Source: CBDDEH01 sp965226865 (GTDB lineage Bacteria > Chloroflexota > Dehalococcoidia > Lucifugimonadales > JAGWBF01). Taken from it: a stretch of 64,000 nucleotides of DNA. The stretch's first letter is position 1, and every line of letters starts with the position of its first letter. Under the pieces are notes generated by a model, which saw only the letters and a list, made by a program, of their open reading frames with translations, did no database searches and was not told the origin of the DNA. The DNA is taken from the NCBI GenBank assembly GCA_965226865.1, contig CBDDEH010000004.1:682001-746000 (forward strand), read 5' to 3'. Of this stretch, positions 8,979 to 18,285 are shown one piece after another. Position numbers and translations under genes: made by a program.

Positions 8979-9512
8979 CCTCAATGGCAGACGACCCGGC
9001 CGACGGGCAAGAAGCCAAGAGCAAAACCGACAAGGAGCTGCAAGGGTCGGACGTCGCCGAGCAACAGGCCGGTCCGCCTGAGGACTTGAAGGTCGTCGTG
9101 TCCATCAGAGAAGGCAGGGCCACCATCGGGGTACAACGGCCCTCGTCGGGCCCGCACATTGAGTCGTTCGATGAACCGGACCCATCCGAGCTGGTCAGGG
9201 AAGTCTCGGCGGTGATCGAAAGGGCGAGCGCCAGGTGGGAAGACGCGCCCAAGTATCCCCTCTCACGCGCGACACGCTCCCTCGACCGGGCGTCGGCCAC
9301 GGCGTGAACAGGGGGCGGCGCAGGCTTCATCTGTTGAGGGAGGAGCAATCCCCTTGTGCCGATATCTGGGGCGTTTTCGCGTTTTCGGGACGACACGTGC
9401 CATGCAGTGGGAACGGCGCCAGCGCCCCCAGCCAGCGTCACTGTCGCTGTTCGAGTGGGCGGTCGGTCCCGAGGAAGTGGGAGAGGAGGAGTTGGTCGGC
9501 ACTAGACGCTGA
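8979..9512 (+). pseudogene. Unknown protein, C-terminal part after IS3 element 1, frameshifted
   Basis: The frame from ATG 8984 encodes a hydrophilic segment, then LKVVVSIREGRATIGVQRPSS and SELVREVSAVIERASARWED, and stops at 9307. A second frame (about 9250-9512) continues with a basic stretch and ends PASLSLFEWAVGPEE...; this looks like the natural C-terminus after a one-base shift near 9250. Together with 7594-7675 it would be one acidic, low-complexity protein. No recognised domain or function. Confidence 0.4.
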
Positions 9513-9525
9513 CTTGTGCAAAACA

Positions 9526-9559
9526 GGGGCAGCTACCGTTTGAGGACGATAGCTGCCCC
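9526..9559 (+). terminator. Stem-loop after the unknown gene
   Basis: GGGGCAGCTA and TAGCTGCCCC form a 10-bp GC-rich stem with a 14-base loop, 14 bases after the last stop at 9512. A T-rich tract (cttttttg) follows only about 20 bases later, so intrinsic termination is possible but not typical. Confidence 0.45.
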
Positions 9560-9798
9560 GGCCTATCCATATGTGAGGTCTTTTTTGTTGTCCATCAGAG
9601 TACGTGGTCGGCAGAAACGCTTCGGTCTATGACGAATAGGGAGCACAGGAAGAGACCAAATCGAGGTCCCCCTTCATGTGTCCGATGCCAACCACCGTTT
9701 CCTCAGCTGTCTGACGCTGCGGCTGGATAAACCCAAGGAAAACTGTGGAAGGTGCCTCACCATTGCAAAACAAGGCGTGAATGACTATCATGGTATTC

Positions 9799-10019
9799 AT
9801 GATGGACGCTATGCTCCCTCGCCTCGTTGGGCCAAGCCTTCAGGCCCGTCTCCGGGTCATGCCTGCGGTGGTGGTGACCGGAGCCCGTCAGACGGGGAAG
9901 AGCACCCTAGCCCAGGAGAGCTTATGCCGGGCGGACGGCGCTTCCTCTCCCTGGACGACCTCGACGTGGTAGATGCAGCCGCCGCGATCCCGAGGCGGAT
10001 CTAGAGAAGGCAGCGGCAT
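9799..10019 (+). pseudogene. DUF4143/COG1373-type ATPase, N-terminal fragment with frameshifts
   Basis: Three frames in succession give MDAMLPRLVGPSLQARL, a Walker A motif GARQTGKS, then RRFLSLDDLDVVDAA and finally RDPEADLEKAAA before a TAG. In the family (AAA ATPases often linked to toxin-antitoxin-like or addiction loci) these are consecutive in one frame. Only the first 70 residues or so survive. Bases 9560-9798 before it hold no gene I can support. Confidence 0.6.
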
Positions 10020-10120
10020 AGATGTGTTCAGCAGGATGGTGCTCTCTCTTACACCACTTTACGGGACGTGACCCATCAGGAGACGAATAACCAAAACCGA
10101 TGTCGTTGTTAGGAGGCAAG

Positions 10121-11188
10121 ATGGACAGGTACGTACGTTTATCCGCTGGGATGGTAGTAGTTGTCGCGCTGCTAGCCATAGCTGCGTGTGGAGGCAACGA
10201 AGGAGAGGCCCAAGAGAACACGCTTGATGAGATCCTCGATCGAGGATACCTCGTCTGCGGTATCAAGGCTGACACCCCAGGCTTCGGCGTGCTCAACCCG
10301 GACGGCACGGCCCAGGGTAACGACGTGGAGTATTGCCACGCGATGGCCGCGGCTGTCTTCGGAGACAGGAACAAGGTCGAGTTTAAGGAGGCCACCTCCG
10401 CCAACCGCTTCGAGCTGCTCGCCGCGAAAGAGATCGACGTGCTCATCCGCACAACCACTTGGACAGCCAGCCGCGACGCCGACCTCAACGTCGCCTTCGC
10501 GCCCACCACCTTCTACGACGGCGCCGGCATCATGGTGAAGGCGAGCGCCGGACTGTCCAGCGCTAAGGAGCTCGACGGGGCCACTATCTGCATCCTGGAC
10601 GGCACCAGCACCCAGGGTGCCGTCTCCGACTTCTTCTCCGAACAGGGGCTCACCTACTCTGAGCTCACCTTCCAGGCCAACCCGGAGCTCCGCGGAGCGT
10701 TTATCAACGATCAGTGCGACGCCTGGTCCTCCGATAAATCACAGCTGGGCGGCCACCAGTTCACCCTGAAGGCCGACGGGACCGACGCCGTCGTGCTCCC
10801 CGAGGCGCTCTCCAAAGAACCTCTCGGTCCGAGTGTACGCGACTACGACTCGGAGTGGGAAGATGTGGTGCGCTGGGTAGTGAATGGCATGATCATCGCC
10901 GAAGAGCAGGGGGTCACCTCGGATAATATGGGTCAGATGGCGGCGAACCCGCCGAACAACACAGTGGCCCGTCTCCTGGGAGTGGGATTCGACGGCGGCC
11001 CTCCTACCAACCTGGGCATCGGACACGACAAGATCGCCAGCACCTTCATGCAGAGCGTGATCGATCAGGTCGGCAACTACGGTGAGGTCTACAGCCTTAC
11101 TCTCGAGCAGGTAGGACTCACCCGTGCCGGATCGTTAAACGCCTCCTATCTAGACGGCGGACTGATCTACGCCCCGCCGATGCGCTAA
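10121..11188 (+). CDS. aapJ: General L-amino-acid ABC transporter substrate-binding lipoprotein
   Basis: ATG 10121 follows AGGAGG at 10111-10116 and is preferred over an upstream in-frame ATG at 10100. The protein has a lipoprotein signal with lipobox LAIAAC, then an SBP_bac_3 domain (LDEILDRGYLVCGI, DVEYCHAMAAAVFGD, KELDGATICILDGTST) as in AapJ/BztA, which bind a broad set of L-amino acids outside the membrane. At 356 residues it is full length. It is followed by two permeases and an ATPase in the order J-Q-M-P, and by a perfect palindrome before the permeases that probably lets the binding protein be made in excess. Confidence 0.93.
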   Translation: MDRYVRLSAGMVVVVALLAIAACGGNEGEAQENTLDEILDRGYLVCGIKADTPGFGVLNPDGTAQGNDVEYCHAMAAAVFGDRNKVEFKEATSANRFELLAAKEIDVLIRTTTWTASRDADLNVAFAPTTFYDGAGIMVKASAGLSSAKELDGATICILDGTSTQGAVSDFFSEQGLTYSELTFQANPELRGAFINDQCDAWSSDKSQLGGHQFTLKADGTDAVVLPEALSKEPLGPSVRDYDSEWEDVVRWVVNGMIIAEEQGVTSDNMGQMAANPPNNTVARLLGVGFDGGPPTNLGIGHDKIASTFMQSVIDQVGNYGEVYSLTLEQVGLTRAGSLNASYLDGGLIYAPPMR

Positions 11189-11206
11189 GAGCGCTTTCTG
11201 ACAAGG

Positions 11207-11260
11207 ACGAAATCCAACGTGTGGGCGGGGGTATACCCCCGCCCACACGTTGGATTTCGT
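11207..11260. promoter_or_regulatory. Perfect 54-bp palindrome between binding protein and permeases
   Basis: Two 27-base arms (starting ACGAAATCCAACGTGTGGGC) meet at GGTATACC with no mismatch. In RNA this is a very stable hairpin with almost no T-tract, a pattern known in ABC operons as an mRNA 3' stabiliser or partial terminator that raises the ratio of binding protein to membrane parts. Confidence 0.75.
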
Positions 11261-11274
11261 GGGATTGCTAGGCG

Positions 11275-12441
11275 ATGATGCGGTGCCTGAAAGACATCTG
11301 GTTCAAGAGACGCTCGCGCTACCTCGCGGTCAATCTAATCGTCGGTGCCGCTTCCGGGATAGTTGTGGGCTACGTCGGCTATTCCATAGCCATCAACCTC
11401 TTCGATTTCGACTTCCTCTTCGGGCCTTACGGCAGTCCGGACCGCAGCTCGATCTTCCAGTTCCTGGACGTAGAGGCGAGCGACCCGAGATGGCTGGGGA
11501 TGCTCAAAGGTGCTGGCAACACCATAGCAGTCGTGGTCTTTGCCATCGTCCTTTCCTCCATGTTGGGCCTGGCCGTTGGCGTGGCCCGACTCTCCTCCAA
11601 TCCCATGGTCAACCGGCTGGGCAAGCTCTACGTCGACCTGTTCAGGAACCTGCCCCTGCTGCTGATCATGTTCTTCTTCGCCTTCGCGGTGTCCAGGGGA
11701 CTGCCCAAGATAGAGGAGCGCTCAGGGTGGAGCGGTCTCCTCTACATCAGCAACCGCGGGCTGGCCATCCCCTGGCTCGAGACCGCCAATTCGCTCTGGT
11801 GGCTGTGGCCCGTGGCGTTGCTCGGCGCCGCCACGGGCGCGTGGCTCGTGAGGAGGAGCCGTGCCCGCAGGGAGGCCAAGACGGGCGAGAGCCTGCGCCC
11901 CAATGTGTGGGGAACAGCGGTCTTTGTGCTCATAGGAGCGGTGGCATACGCCGCACTGCTCTTCCCGGTGCGCCTAACTCTTCCTGACGTGACTCAATCG
12001 GCGTCCGGGTTCTTCTCGTATACCGGTGGCAATCTGCTCGGGTTGGGTTATCTGAGCGCGCTGGTGTCGCTCACCCTCTACTTAAGCGCCTACATCGCTG
12101 AGATCGTGCGTGGCTCGCTCCAGGCGGTTCCCCACGGCCAGACCGAAGCCTCCGCATCTCTTGGACTATCAACGTACCAGCGCTTCTCGCTGATCATCCT
12201 GCCCCAGGCCCTGCGGACCATGATTCCTTCTTTGAACAACGAATACCAAAACGCCAACAAGGACTCGACGCTTGCGCATGCCATAGCCTACGGCGAGATA
12301 GTCCTGATATCCAATAGGATCATCAACAACACCGGGAACCTCCTGCAGACATACCTGTTCATATTCTTCGTTTTCGTCATCACGAACCTCATCATCTCGC
12401 TGATCATGAATGCGATTAACCGAAAAGTCCAGATCAGATGA
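11275..12441 (+). CDS. aapQ: Amino-acid ABC transporter permease (AapQ-like)
   Basis: 388 residues with a long N-terminal extension and about eight hydrophobic segments, characteristic of AapQ. The permease (BPD_transp_1) core has two clear landmarks: LGMLKGAGNTIAVVVF with FRNLPLLLIMFF, and the EAA loop GQTEASASLGLSTYQRFSLI with LPQALRTMIPSLNNEY, which contacts the ATPase. ATG 11275 is followed directly by a second ATG; no strong ribosome site is seen. The stop overlaps the start of the next gene (ATGA), so the two permeases, which form a heterodimer, are translationally coupled. Confidence 0.92.
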   Translation: MMRCLKDIWFKRRSRYLAVNLIVGAASGIVVGYVGYSIAINLFDFDFLFGPYGSPDRSSIFQFLDVEASDPRWLGMLKGAGNTIAVVVFAIVLSSMLGLAVGVARLSSNPMVNRLGKLYVDLFRNLPLLLIMFFFAFAVSRGLPKIEERSGWSGLLYISNRGLAIPWLETANSLWWLWPVALLGAATGAWLVRRSRARREAKTGESLRPNVWGTAVFVLIGAVAYAALLFPVRLTLPDVTQSASGFFSYTGGNLLGLGYLSALVSLTLYLSAYIAEIVRGSLQAVPHGQTEASASLGLSTYQRFSLIILPQALRTMIPSLNNEYQNANKDSTLAHAIAYGEIVLISNRIINNTGNLLQTYLFIFFVFVITNLIISLIMNAINRKVQIR

Positions 12442-13781
12442 CTACATCTGCAGCTTATCGCTCCATCGTCTCCAGCTGTCTGACCTGGGCAAGGACAAAC
12501 CTGTTCAATTCATGGCGTAACTCCGTCCTCAGCTTAGCCACCATAGCGGCTGGCGGTATCGCCGGATTCCTGGTGCTGAGGTTCGTTCTGTTCCAGGCCA
12601 ACTGGGGCCTCGTCGCGATCAACCGAAAGCTGTTCTTCGTCGGCAGTTATCCTGCGGAGGACACCTTCCGGATATGGATATCTCTCTTCATCGTCGTAAT
12701 TCTGGTTGCCCTTACCTATGGCGTCTGGATCGAAAGATTGCGGCCCTACATAGCGGCGATCGGTGTGGTGGCGGTGATAACTCTCACACTCGGCCTGGGG
12801 ACCGATCTGCAGATCCAGGAGGGACAGTACACCCAAGAGATACAGTCCGCGGGACAGACCGCAATCGTGAGCGGTGCCCACAGAGAACTGGTGTGGGAGC
12901 GTGGCTGGGCACCCCGCTGGCTCTACTCGCTCTCACTGGGACTCGCAATCCCGTTCGGTACATCTTGGCTGCTACTCGCTGGGCTCTTTGCGGTCCTGAT
13001 AGGAGGAGCCTGGGCGGGCAGGCGCCTCTCCAGATGGAGAAGCAATCCGATACTGCTTCAGGCGATCGGCGCAGCGTGGGTCCTGCTCATCCCGATGATC
13101 GTCTTGCTCCAGTTGGGGGTGTCCAGCAGCCACTGGGAGAGCGCATTCCTCGACCTGCTGGTGTTTGCCGTGGGGGGATTCTTCTCCTTCTTCATCGGTC
13201 TCGGACTGGCGTTGGGCCGCACCTCTCCGTACTGGACTATACGGTTCTCCGCCGTCGGCTACATCGAGGTCGTGCGCGCTGCCCCGCTGCTCGTCTGGCT
13301 ACTGTTCGCCGCGTTCCTCGATAACGAGTTCGGACCTATCGGCGAAGCGTTCAGCAACATCGACCTCGTATATCGAGTCATGATCGTTTTTGCCTTCTTC
13401 GGCGGGGCCTACATCGCTGAGGTTTTGCGAGGCGGACTCCAGTCCATACCGCGTGGCCAGCATGAGGCGTCTGAGGCGATAGGTCTTTCCGCGGCGCAGA
13501 AGTACATCTTCATCATCCTGCCGCAAGCGATCAAGGCGGTTATCCCGGCAATTATCGGGCGCTTCATCGCCCTATGGAAAGATACAGCGCTACTCGCCGC
13601 AGTATCGCTCGTCAACACACTGGATAAAGCGAAAAAAATCCTCGGGGGCCAGACGGACATAGCGGAGGGCGCCTTCTTCGAGATATATATTGTGGTAGGG
13701 CTCATATACTGGCTGGTTTCGTATCTGTTATCCCGGCTTGGCGGGGCGGCGGAAACCCGATTAGGACTGGGCACCAGATAA
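12438..13781 (+). CDS. aapM: Amino-acid ABC transporter permease (AapM-like)
   Basis: 447 residues, overlapping the preceding permease by four bases. A long N-terminal membrane region with an inserted extracytoplasmic loop precedes the BPD_transp_1 core; the core shows VRAAPLLVWLLF and the EAA motif GQHEASEAIGLSAAQKYIFI with LPQAIKAVIPAIIGRF. It would pair with the AapQ-like protein in the cytoplasmic membrane. Length and architecture agree with AapM/BztC. Nothing unusual in the frame. Confidence 0.92.
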   Translation: MTTSAAYRSIVSSCLTWARTNLFNSWRNSVLSLATIAAGGIAGFLVLRFVLFQANWGLVAINRKLFFVGSYPAEDTFRIWISLFIVVILVALTYGVWIERLRPYIAAIGVVAVITLTLGLGTDLQIQEGQYTQEIQSAGQTAIVSGAHRELVWERGWAPRWLYSLSLGLAIPFGTSWLLLAGLFAVLIGGAWAGRRLSRWRSNPILLQAIGAAWVLLIPMIVLLQLGVSSSHWESAFLDLLVFAVGGFFSFFIGLGLALGRTSPYWTIRFSAVGYIEVVRAAPLLVWLLFAAFLDNEFGPIGEAFSNIDLVYRVMIVFAFFGGAYIAEVLRGGLQSIPRGQHEASEAIGLSAAQKYIFIILPQAIKAVIPAIIGRFIALWKDTALLAAVSLVNTLDKAKKILGGQTDIAEGAFFEIYIVVGLIYWLVSYLLSRLGGAAETRLGLGTR

Positions 13782-13809
13782 CGGACCAGGCTATAGAGAG
13801 GACCGGCAC

Positions 13810-14562
13810 ATGGCCAAACAGAGTGGCAAAGAGATACTCCGCCTAGAGAAAGTGGTGAAACGCTACGGCGATTTCACTGCTCTGAAAGAAGTCGACGTCT
13901 CAGTGATCAAGGGCGAGGTCGTCGTCATCATCGGGCCTTCTGGCTCAGGCAAATCGACCCTGCTCAGGACCATAAATCAGCTCGAGCGACACGATTCCGG
14001 CCGGATCGTCGTTGACGGCGTCGAGCTGACGGACGACGCCCGCACTCTCGCCAAGATACGGGCCGACACGGGGGTGGTCTTTCAGCAGTTCAACCTCTTC
14101 CCGCACCTCACCGTCATGCGCAACATAACACTCGCGCCGCAGAAGGTCCGCCATATGCCGCAGAAGCAGGCGGAGGAGCTCGCGCTCCAACTGCTGCGCC
14201 GCGTAGGTATACCTGAACAGGCGGAGAAATACCCCGGCCAACTCTCAGGCGGCCAGCAGCAGCGCGTCGCCATCGCCCGCGCTCTCGCGATGAACCCCAA
14301 GCTGATGATGTTCGACGAGCCCACCTCCGCGCTCGACCCGGAGATGATCAACGAGGTCCTCAAGGTGATGGGCGAGTTGGCTGCGTCCGGTATGACCATG
14401 ATCTGCGTTACCCACGAGATGAGCTTCGCAAGGAACGTCGCCGACCGCGTGATCTTCATGGATGAGGGCGAGATAGTCGAAGTCGGAACCTCTGAAGAGT
14501 TCTTCACCAGCCCGCGAGAGTCCCGCACCAAACTCTTTCTAAGCAAGATCCTCACCCACTAA
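13810..14562 (+). CDS. aapP: Amino-acid ABC transporter ATP-binding protein (AapP/GlnQ-like)
   Basis: 250 residues with all ABC ATPase motifs in order: Walker A GPSGSGKST (about residues 38-46), Q-loop FQQFNLF, signature LSGGQQQR, Walker B LMMFDEPTSALD and the switch histidine in VTHEM. It energises amino-acid import by the two permeases above. The start at ATG 13810 lies 28 bases after the permease stop. Completes the operon; downstream sequence is unrelated. Confidence 0.95.
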   Translation: MAKQSGKEILRLEKVVKRYGDFTALKEVDVSVIKGEVVVIIGPSGSGKSTLLRTINQLERHDSGRIVVDGVELTDDARTLAKIRADTGVVFQQFNLFPHLTVMRNITLAPQKVRHMPQKQAEELALQLLRRVGIPEQAEKYPGQLSGGQQQRVAIARALAMNPKLMMFDEPTSALDPEMINEVLKVMGELAASGMTMICVTHEMSFARNVADRVIFMDEGEIVEVGTSEEFFTSPRESRTKLFLSKILTH

Positions 14563-14615
14563 TTTGCTACTCCAACCCAATCTCCCCTGTAGCAAAGGGC
14601 TAGAGGGCCCCGGCC

Positions 14616-14639
14616 CATTCGTCCTGAGCTTGTCGAAGG
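14616..14639 (+). repeat. Short interspersed repeat containing TCCTGAGCTTGTCGAAGG
   Basis: This string, and its inverse starting CCTTCGACAAGCTCAGGA, is one I recall as a frequent intergenic repeat in many environmental bacterial genomes, including Chloroflexota. Only one copy is seen here, so the call rests on recall, not on copies in the window. Confidence 0.3.
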
Positions 14640-14743
14640 CTATTCCTAAGGGCATCGCGCAGGCGCACTCCAGCCAAAACGGCATCAACCGATGTGTTCA
14701 GGCTGTCCGAACTCCAGCGAGGGCCCAACTCCCTAACGGGTTC

Positions 14744-14971
14744 CTACGACCTGCTGGCGCCGGGGATATCACGGCGGTGGAAAAGGTAGAAGGCCAGTCC
14801 GCCCAAGACCAGAACGTAGGCCGCAAGCACCAGAAAGGCGTGGAGCTCCCCTTGAGTGGGGCCGGCGAAGCCCTCTGCATCTCTACCACTCATGAAGACG
14901 CCGATATTATAGACCAGCAGGAAGTCCGCCACGTTCTGGAACCAGTCGAAGAGATTGATGAAGATGCCTAG
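14744..14971 (-). pseudogene. ABC-2-type permease, C-terminal fragment
   Basis: The minus-strand frame encodes two hydrophobic segments: LFDWFQNVADFLLVYNIGVF and LVLAAYVLVLGGLAFYLF ending in HRRDIPG. A last transmembrane helix followed by F(H)RRD is typical of ABC-2 exporters such as NatB-like proteins. No upstream part exists in any frame, and no ATPase partner is nearby. Bases 14564-14740 hold no gene. Confidence 0.4.
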
Positions 14972-15093
14972 GAAGATCTGCTCCAAGCGCTATCAGTGTC
15001 TCATGATTTGTGGTACAACTATTGGGGTATTGGGGGCAGGTCAATGGAACAAACCCGGTGCGCCCGTCGTCTGTAGATGTAAGGAGGCGGACA

Positions 15094-15943
15094 ATGAGCG
15101 TGAAGGAGCGACCAGGTACGAAACCACCGTGGGCAGCGGGTATTCTGATAGGCTTGCTGGTAGCGGCATTCGTGGCATGCAGCACCGAGCCCCAACCAAC
15201 AGCAACTCCGGCACCGGATACAGACCAGTTCGACCTCCCAGACGTCCTGATCCAATTCGACTACGAGCCTACCTTCTCGACCCCTGAGCGCTTTGCGCCC
15301 TTCGGAAGAGTACCCCCATTCACCCTGTTGGAAGACGGGACGCTAATATATCTGGACGAGGGTGGACAATATGACGAGCAGCGGGTAATGGAAGTGCGCC
15401 TTTCAGGGGATGACGTAGAGGCCCTGGTACAGCAGGTACTTGACCTAGGCTTCGAGCGCCTGGAAAACTACTCCGAGCAGTGCCAGAACCTTGACGACGG
15501 CACGGGTATGTGCCTCGCCGACGCTTTCCTATACAGTCCTGAGAGTCCGTCTCCCCTCCGGCGAGCCTCGCCAGGTCAGGATCTACGCGAACTTCGGTAG
15601 CGACCTCCAGGCCCTAGAATCCATTCGCTCTACGCTCAGGGAGTACAGTCACCCGGACGCCCGGCCATACGTGCCCGCGAAGGCCGCTCTTTTCATCCGT
15701 CCGATGGCCGAGGCTGTGGACGTCACTGTGCTGGACTGGGAGCTGGGTCCAGCTTGGCTGGAGGCCGACGACAAGGGCCGGCAACGGGCTAGGGTGGTGG
15801 ACGTGGATGCCCTAGCCACGCTGCTGGCGAGCGTTCCCCGCAATGTTGGTGACTTCTTCCAGCACGAGGGCCAGGCCTACCACATGACTCTCGTTCCGTG
15901 GCTGCCGTTGGTCGACTTTACGGCCGCTGTGGCTGTCTATTGA
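15094..15943 (+). pseudogene. Secreted lipoprotein with a one-base frameshift
   Basis: ATG 15094 has AAGGAGG nine bases upstream and starts a signal with lipobox AFVAC and a Thr/Pro linker. The first frame runs to 15600; the second (to 15943) continues with SYTVLRVRLPSGEPRQVRIYANF. Removing one T near 15527 (gctttcc) would join them into about 282 residues. No known domain; the family resembles uncharacterised envelope lipoproteins. A sequencing indel would explain it equally well. Confidence 0.6.
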
Positions 15944-15999
15944 TACCCTGCTGAAGTCAAATCTAGACTCGGGATCTTGGCTGAAAGGTGAGGGCCACA

Positions 16000-16470
16000 G
16001 TGTCAAAACTTGTTGTGACCTTGGCGATGGTGCTGTCTCTGACATCGGTAGCTTGTGGCGGGAGCGAGGTGGTACAAGGGAAGGTGGACCACAACGGGGT
16101 CACCGGAGTGGCGGAGGGCAAGGGTTCTACCGTCCTGCGAAACGTTCCCGCCTACGATCAAGATGCGGTTGACGACAGACCGTCCATCCGGGTGAAAGAT
16201 CAGGATTTCCAGGGATTTTTCACCTCCAAGGATGAGCACGCCGTCATCACCGTCGAGATGGAGAAGGAGCCGCGCCAGAAGTACTCGGACATCAGCTACA
16301 TAGTGCACGTCGATGGCGACCAAGGTACCCAATCCTACTTCGTTAGCCGTGAGGTCTTTAACCGTATCTTGGTGGACAGGCCCGTGCGGTTTGAGGCTTC
16401 GGGAGCTCCGATACCGACCATAACCAAGCTGCTAGAGCCCGGGGAGCTGTGGGGCCTGACTTGGTTGTAG
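16000..16470 (+). CDS. Small predicted lipoprotein, C-terminus replaced by IS sequence
   Basis: GTG 16000 is preceded by AAGGTGAGGG; an in-frame GTG at 15988 is less well placed. The signal ends in lipobox TSVAC. The body is about 130 residues of predominantly beta character (KGSTVLRNVPAYDQDAVDD, VKDQDFQGFF, SDISYIVHVDGDQG) with no family I recognise. From about 16438 the coding strand overlaps the end of a transposase fragment read on the other strand, so the last ten residues (GELWGLTWL) are probably not native. It follows another lipoprotein on the same strand. Confidence 0.6.
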   Translation: MSKLVVTLAMVLSLTSVACGGSEVVQGKVDHNGVTGVAEGKGSTVLRNVPAYDQDAVDDRPSIRVKDQDFQGFFTSKDEHAVITVEMEKEPRQKYSDISYIVHVDGDQGTQSYFVSREVFNRILVDRPVRFEASGAPIPTITKLLEPGELWGLTWL

Positions 16471-16712
16471 GCCCGCCAGTACCGTTCCGTCAGAACCCTC
16501 ACCTCCAGCAACGTGTAGAAGATCTCCCTATCCAGCAACTCGTCCCTCAGCTTGCCGCTGAAGCTCTCGATGTAGCCGTTCTCCCACGGTGACCGGGGCT
16601 CGATGTACAGCGTCCTGGCTCCCACCCTATCAACCCACTCACGCACAACCCTGGCCGTAGACTCCGGTCCGTTGTCCAAGCGAATGTGGTCCGGCACTTC
16701 CCTGAGCATCAT
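16438..16712 (-). pseudogene. IS3-family transposase, C-terminal fragment
   Basis: The frame shows the end of an integrase core: IRLDNGPESTARVVREWVDR (second Asp), YIEPRSPWENGYIESFSGKL (Glu) and YNQVRPHSS. Everything upstream of the second Asp and the last residues are missing. Bases 16713-16870 hold only scrambled traces on this strand. Confidence 0.75.
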
Positions 16713-16870
16713 CGGCAGACCGTATGCTGCGGGCAGCCCGGATCGCCATACACTCCAGACGTCGACGACCTCCGCGCCGCCGAAGATTCGGGCGGGTTCC
16801 TGGACGACGCGCAGTCCGCCGCACCCGCTCCCAAGTAATGAGGACTCTCTGAGATCGCCTGACCGACTCG

Positions 16871-17045
16871 CTATATAGAGACCTCCCAGCGAAAAGTTCG
16901 CAGTTCAGTACACTTAGGCCCACCACCGTGTACGGTAGATACCACCATCTTTGAGATGTGGCTCGGTAGCCTGTCATCGCACCCAGGCCTCTCGATTCCA
17001 GTATTGTGACACGAAATACTCAGGTATTCGTGGGCGGTGGACTTG
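16871..17045. repeat. Dispersed repeat, member 1
   Basis: Contains GAGACCTCCCAGCG, a block GGTAGATACCACCATCTTTG-AGATGTGGCT and TATTCGTGGGCGGT. The same blocks recur, in different combinations, at 25879-25975, 31393-31485 and 40990-41300. No coding potential is seen. Confidence 0.55.
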
Positions 17046-17135
17046 AAGCCAGTACGTAGTTGGACGACACTATTCGTGCGGGGTGCATCACAATCCCAAT
17101 GCGCGGGTTGAGTCCCGTGGGATTGGGCTCTTTGT

Positions 17136-18223
17136 TCAACGCTCACAGACAGCACCATCCCCATCGCCGTCTCGGGCGCTTGGAACCATTTCCTTCGGAA
17201 ACCCTCTCCCTCCACCCACGCTGCCCTGCACCCTTGACTCCCCAGCTTCTACCGCTTCCTCGCAGGATCCATACACGGGGGTGCTCTCTACTGGTTCCAG
17301 CTCCGGCACTAATGTCGGTGTTGCCGTTGCCTCCCCTGCTGCCGCCTGCCCCGACGTATCCGTTCCGGCGGTACCTTTCGCTCTCTCGGCCTTGACATCA
17401 ACCGGTTCTTCACAGGTGTCCAGCATCACGATGACCGCCTCCGTTTCCCTCTGGGTCATCGTGAGCCCCACTCCATTTTCACCTCCGCCCAGTCCGTCGC
17501 GTATTGGCACCAGTAGCCTTCGTCCGGCGGCCGCCACTCCTCCGGCCCCTTCGCTCCTTTTGACCGGTTGGCTCCCTTAGTGACCGCGATCAGGTGGTCC
17601 GGGTCCCCCAGGTAGTTGGCGTACTGCTCCTTCCTGGCAGAACTCCAAGCCCATCCGCCGGAGTCGTGGGCATTCTTCAGCGGTACAAGGTGATCGATGT
17701 CTAAGTCTCCTGGCACCTCGACGTAGATGCTGGCGAAGGCACCGTACCACCGGCCCGTTGCGACCCGGCATTTCCTCTCGGACTCGAAGGTGACCTCAAA
17801 CAGGCTCTCTGAGATGAGGGCCTCTTGCCTGGCGTCCTGGCAGTCTCCATCCTCGTCGGTCCAGTGCTTCCATTGGGACCGGCTGTACTCCGGGATGTCA
17901 GCTGGGATTGGGGCGACAGTTACCGCAAGAGGGGTCGTTGGGGTAGGTGTGGTGGTCGTCAGTTCTTGGGTCGATACCGTGGTAGACGTTTCCGTCGAGG
18001 ATGCTGGTGTTGGCGTGACGGTCGCCGTTGTGGACCCTAGGGTGCCCTGGGGTATCGGCGTTGGAGTGATATTGGCCGGCGATGGGGCCATGGCATTGGG
18101 TTCCGCTGTTCGCAGGGCAGACACAGGGGTCCCTTCCGGAGGAGGTGTCTGACTTGAGCAGGCCACCAGAAACACAAGGATTGGTAAGAGTGCCCAAAGT
18201 GGGAGTCTTGTCATTCGGGTCAT
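17136..18223 (-). pseudogene. HNH nuclease lipoprotein with Excalibur domain, frameshifted
   Basis: ATG 18223 has GGAAGGAGAG upstream. The order is: lipoprotein signal (lipobox LVAC), a long Thr/Pro-rich linker, an HNH domain of the DUF1524 type (DIDHLVPLKNAH, GDPDHLIAVTKGANRSKG), and, after a break, an Excalibur calcium-binding domain (YGSCEEAVEAG ... RDGDGDGAVCE) ending at 17136. The first frame stops at 17456 directly after KMEWGS; adding one G to the GGGG run near 17468 joins it to the second frame as MEWGLTMTQ. Such proteins are exported nucleases attached to the cell surface. The lesion may be real decay or a homopolymer error. Confidence 0.75.
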
Positions 18224-18285
18224 TCTCTCCTTCCGACCGGGAATCGGAGCCGGATTTCGGATCCACAGCAAAAGTGACTGATCGC

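Noticed and set aside
16871..17215. A 114-codon minus-strand frame across the dispersed repeat
   Set aside because: It runs through noncoding repeat and the Excalibur gene end, with no start signal or domain.
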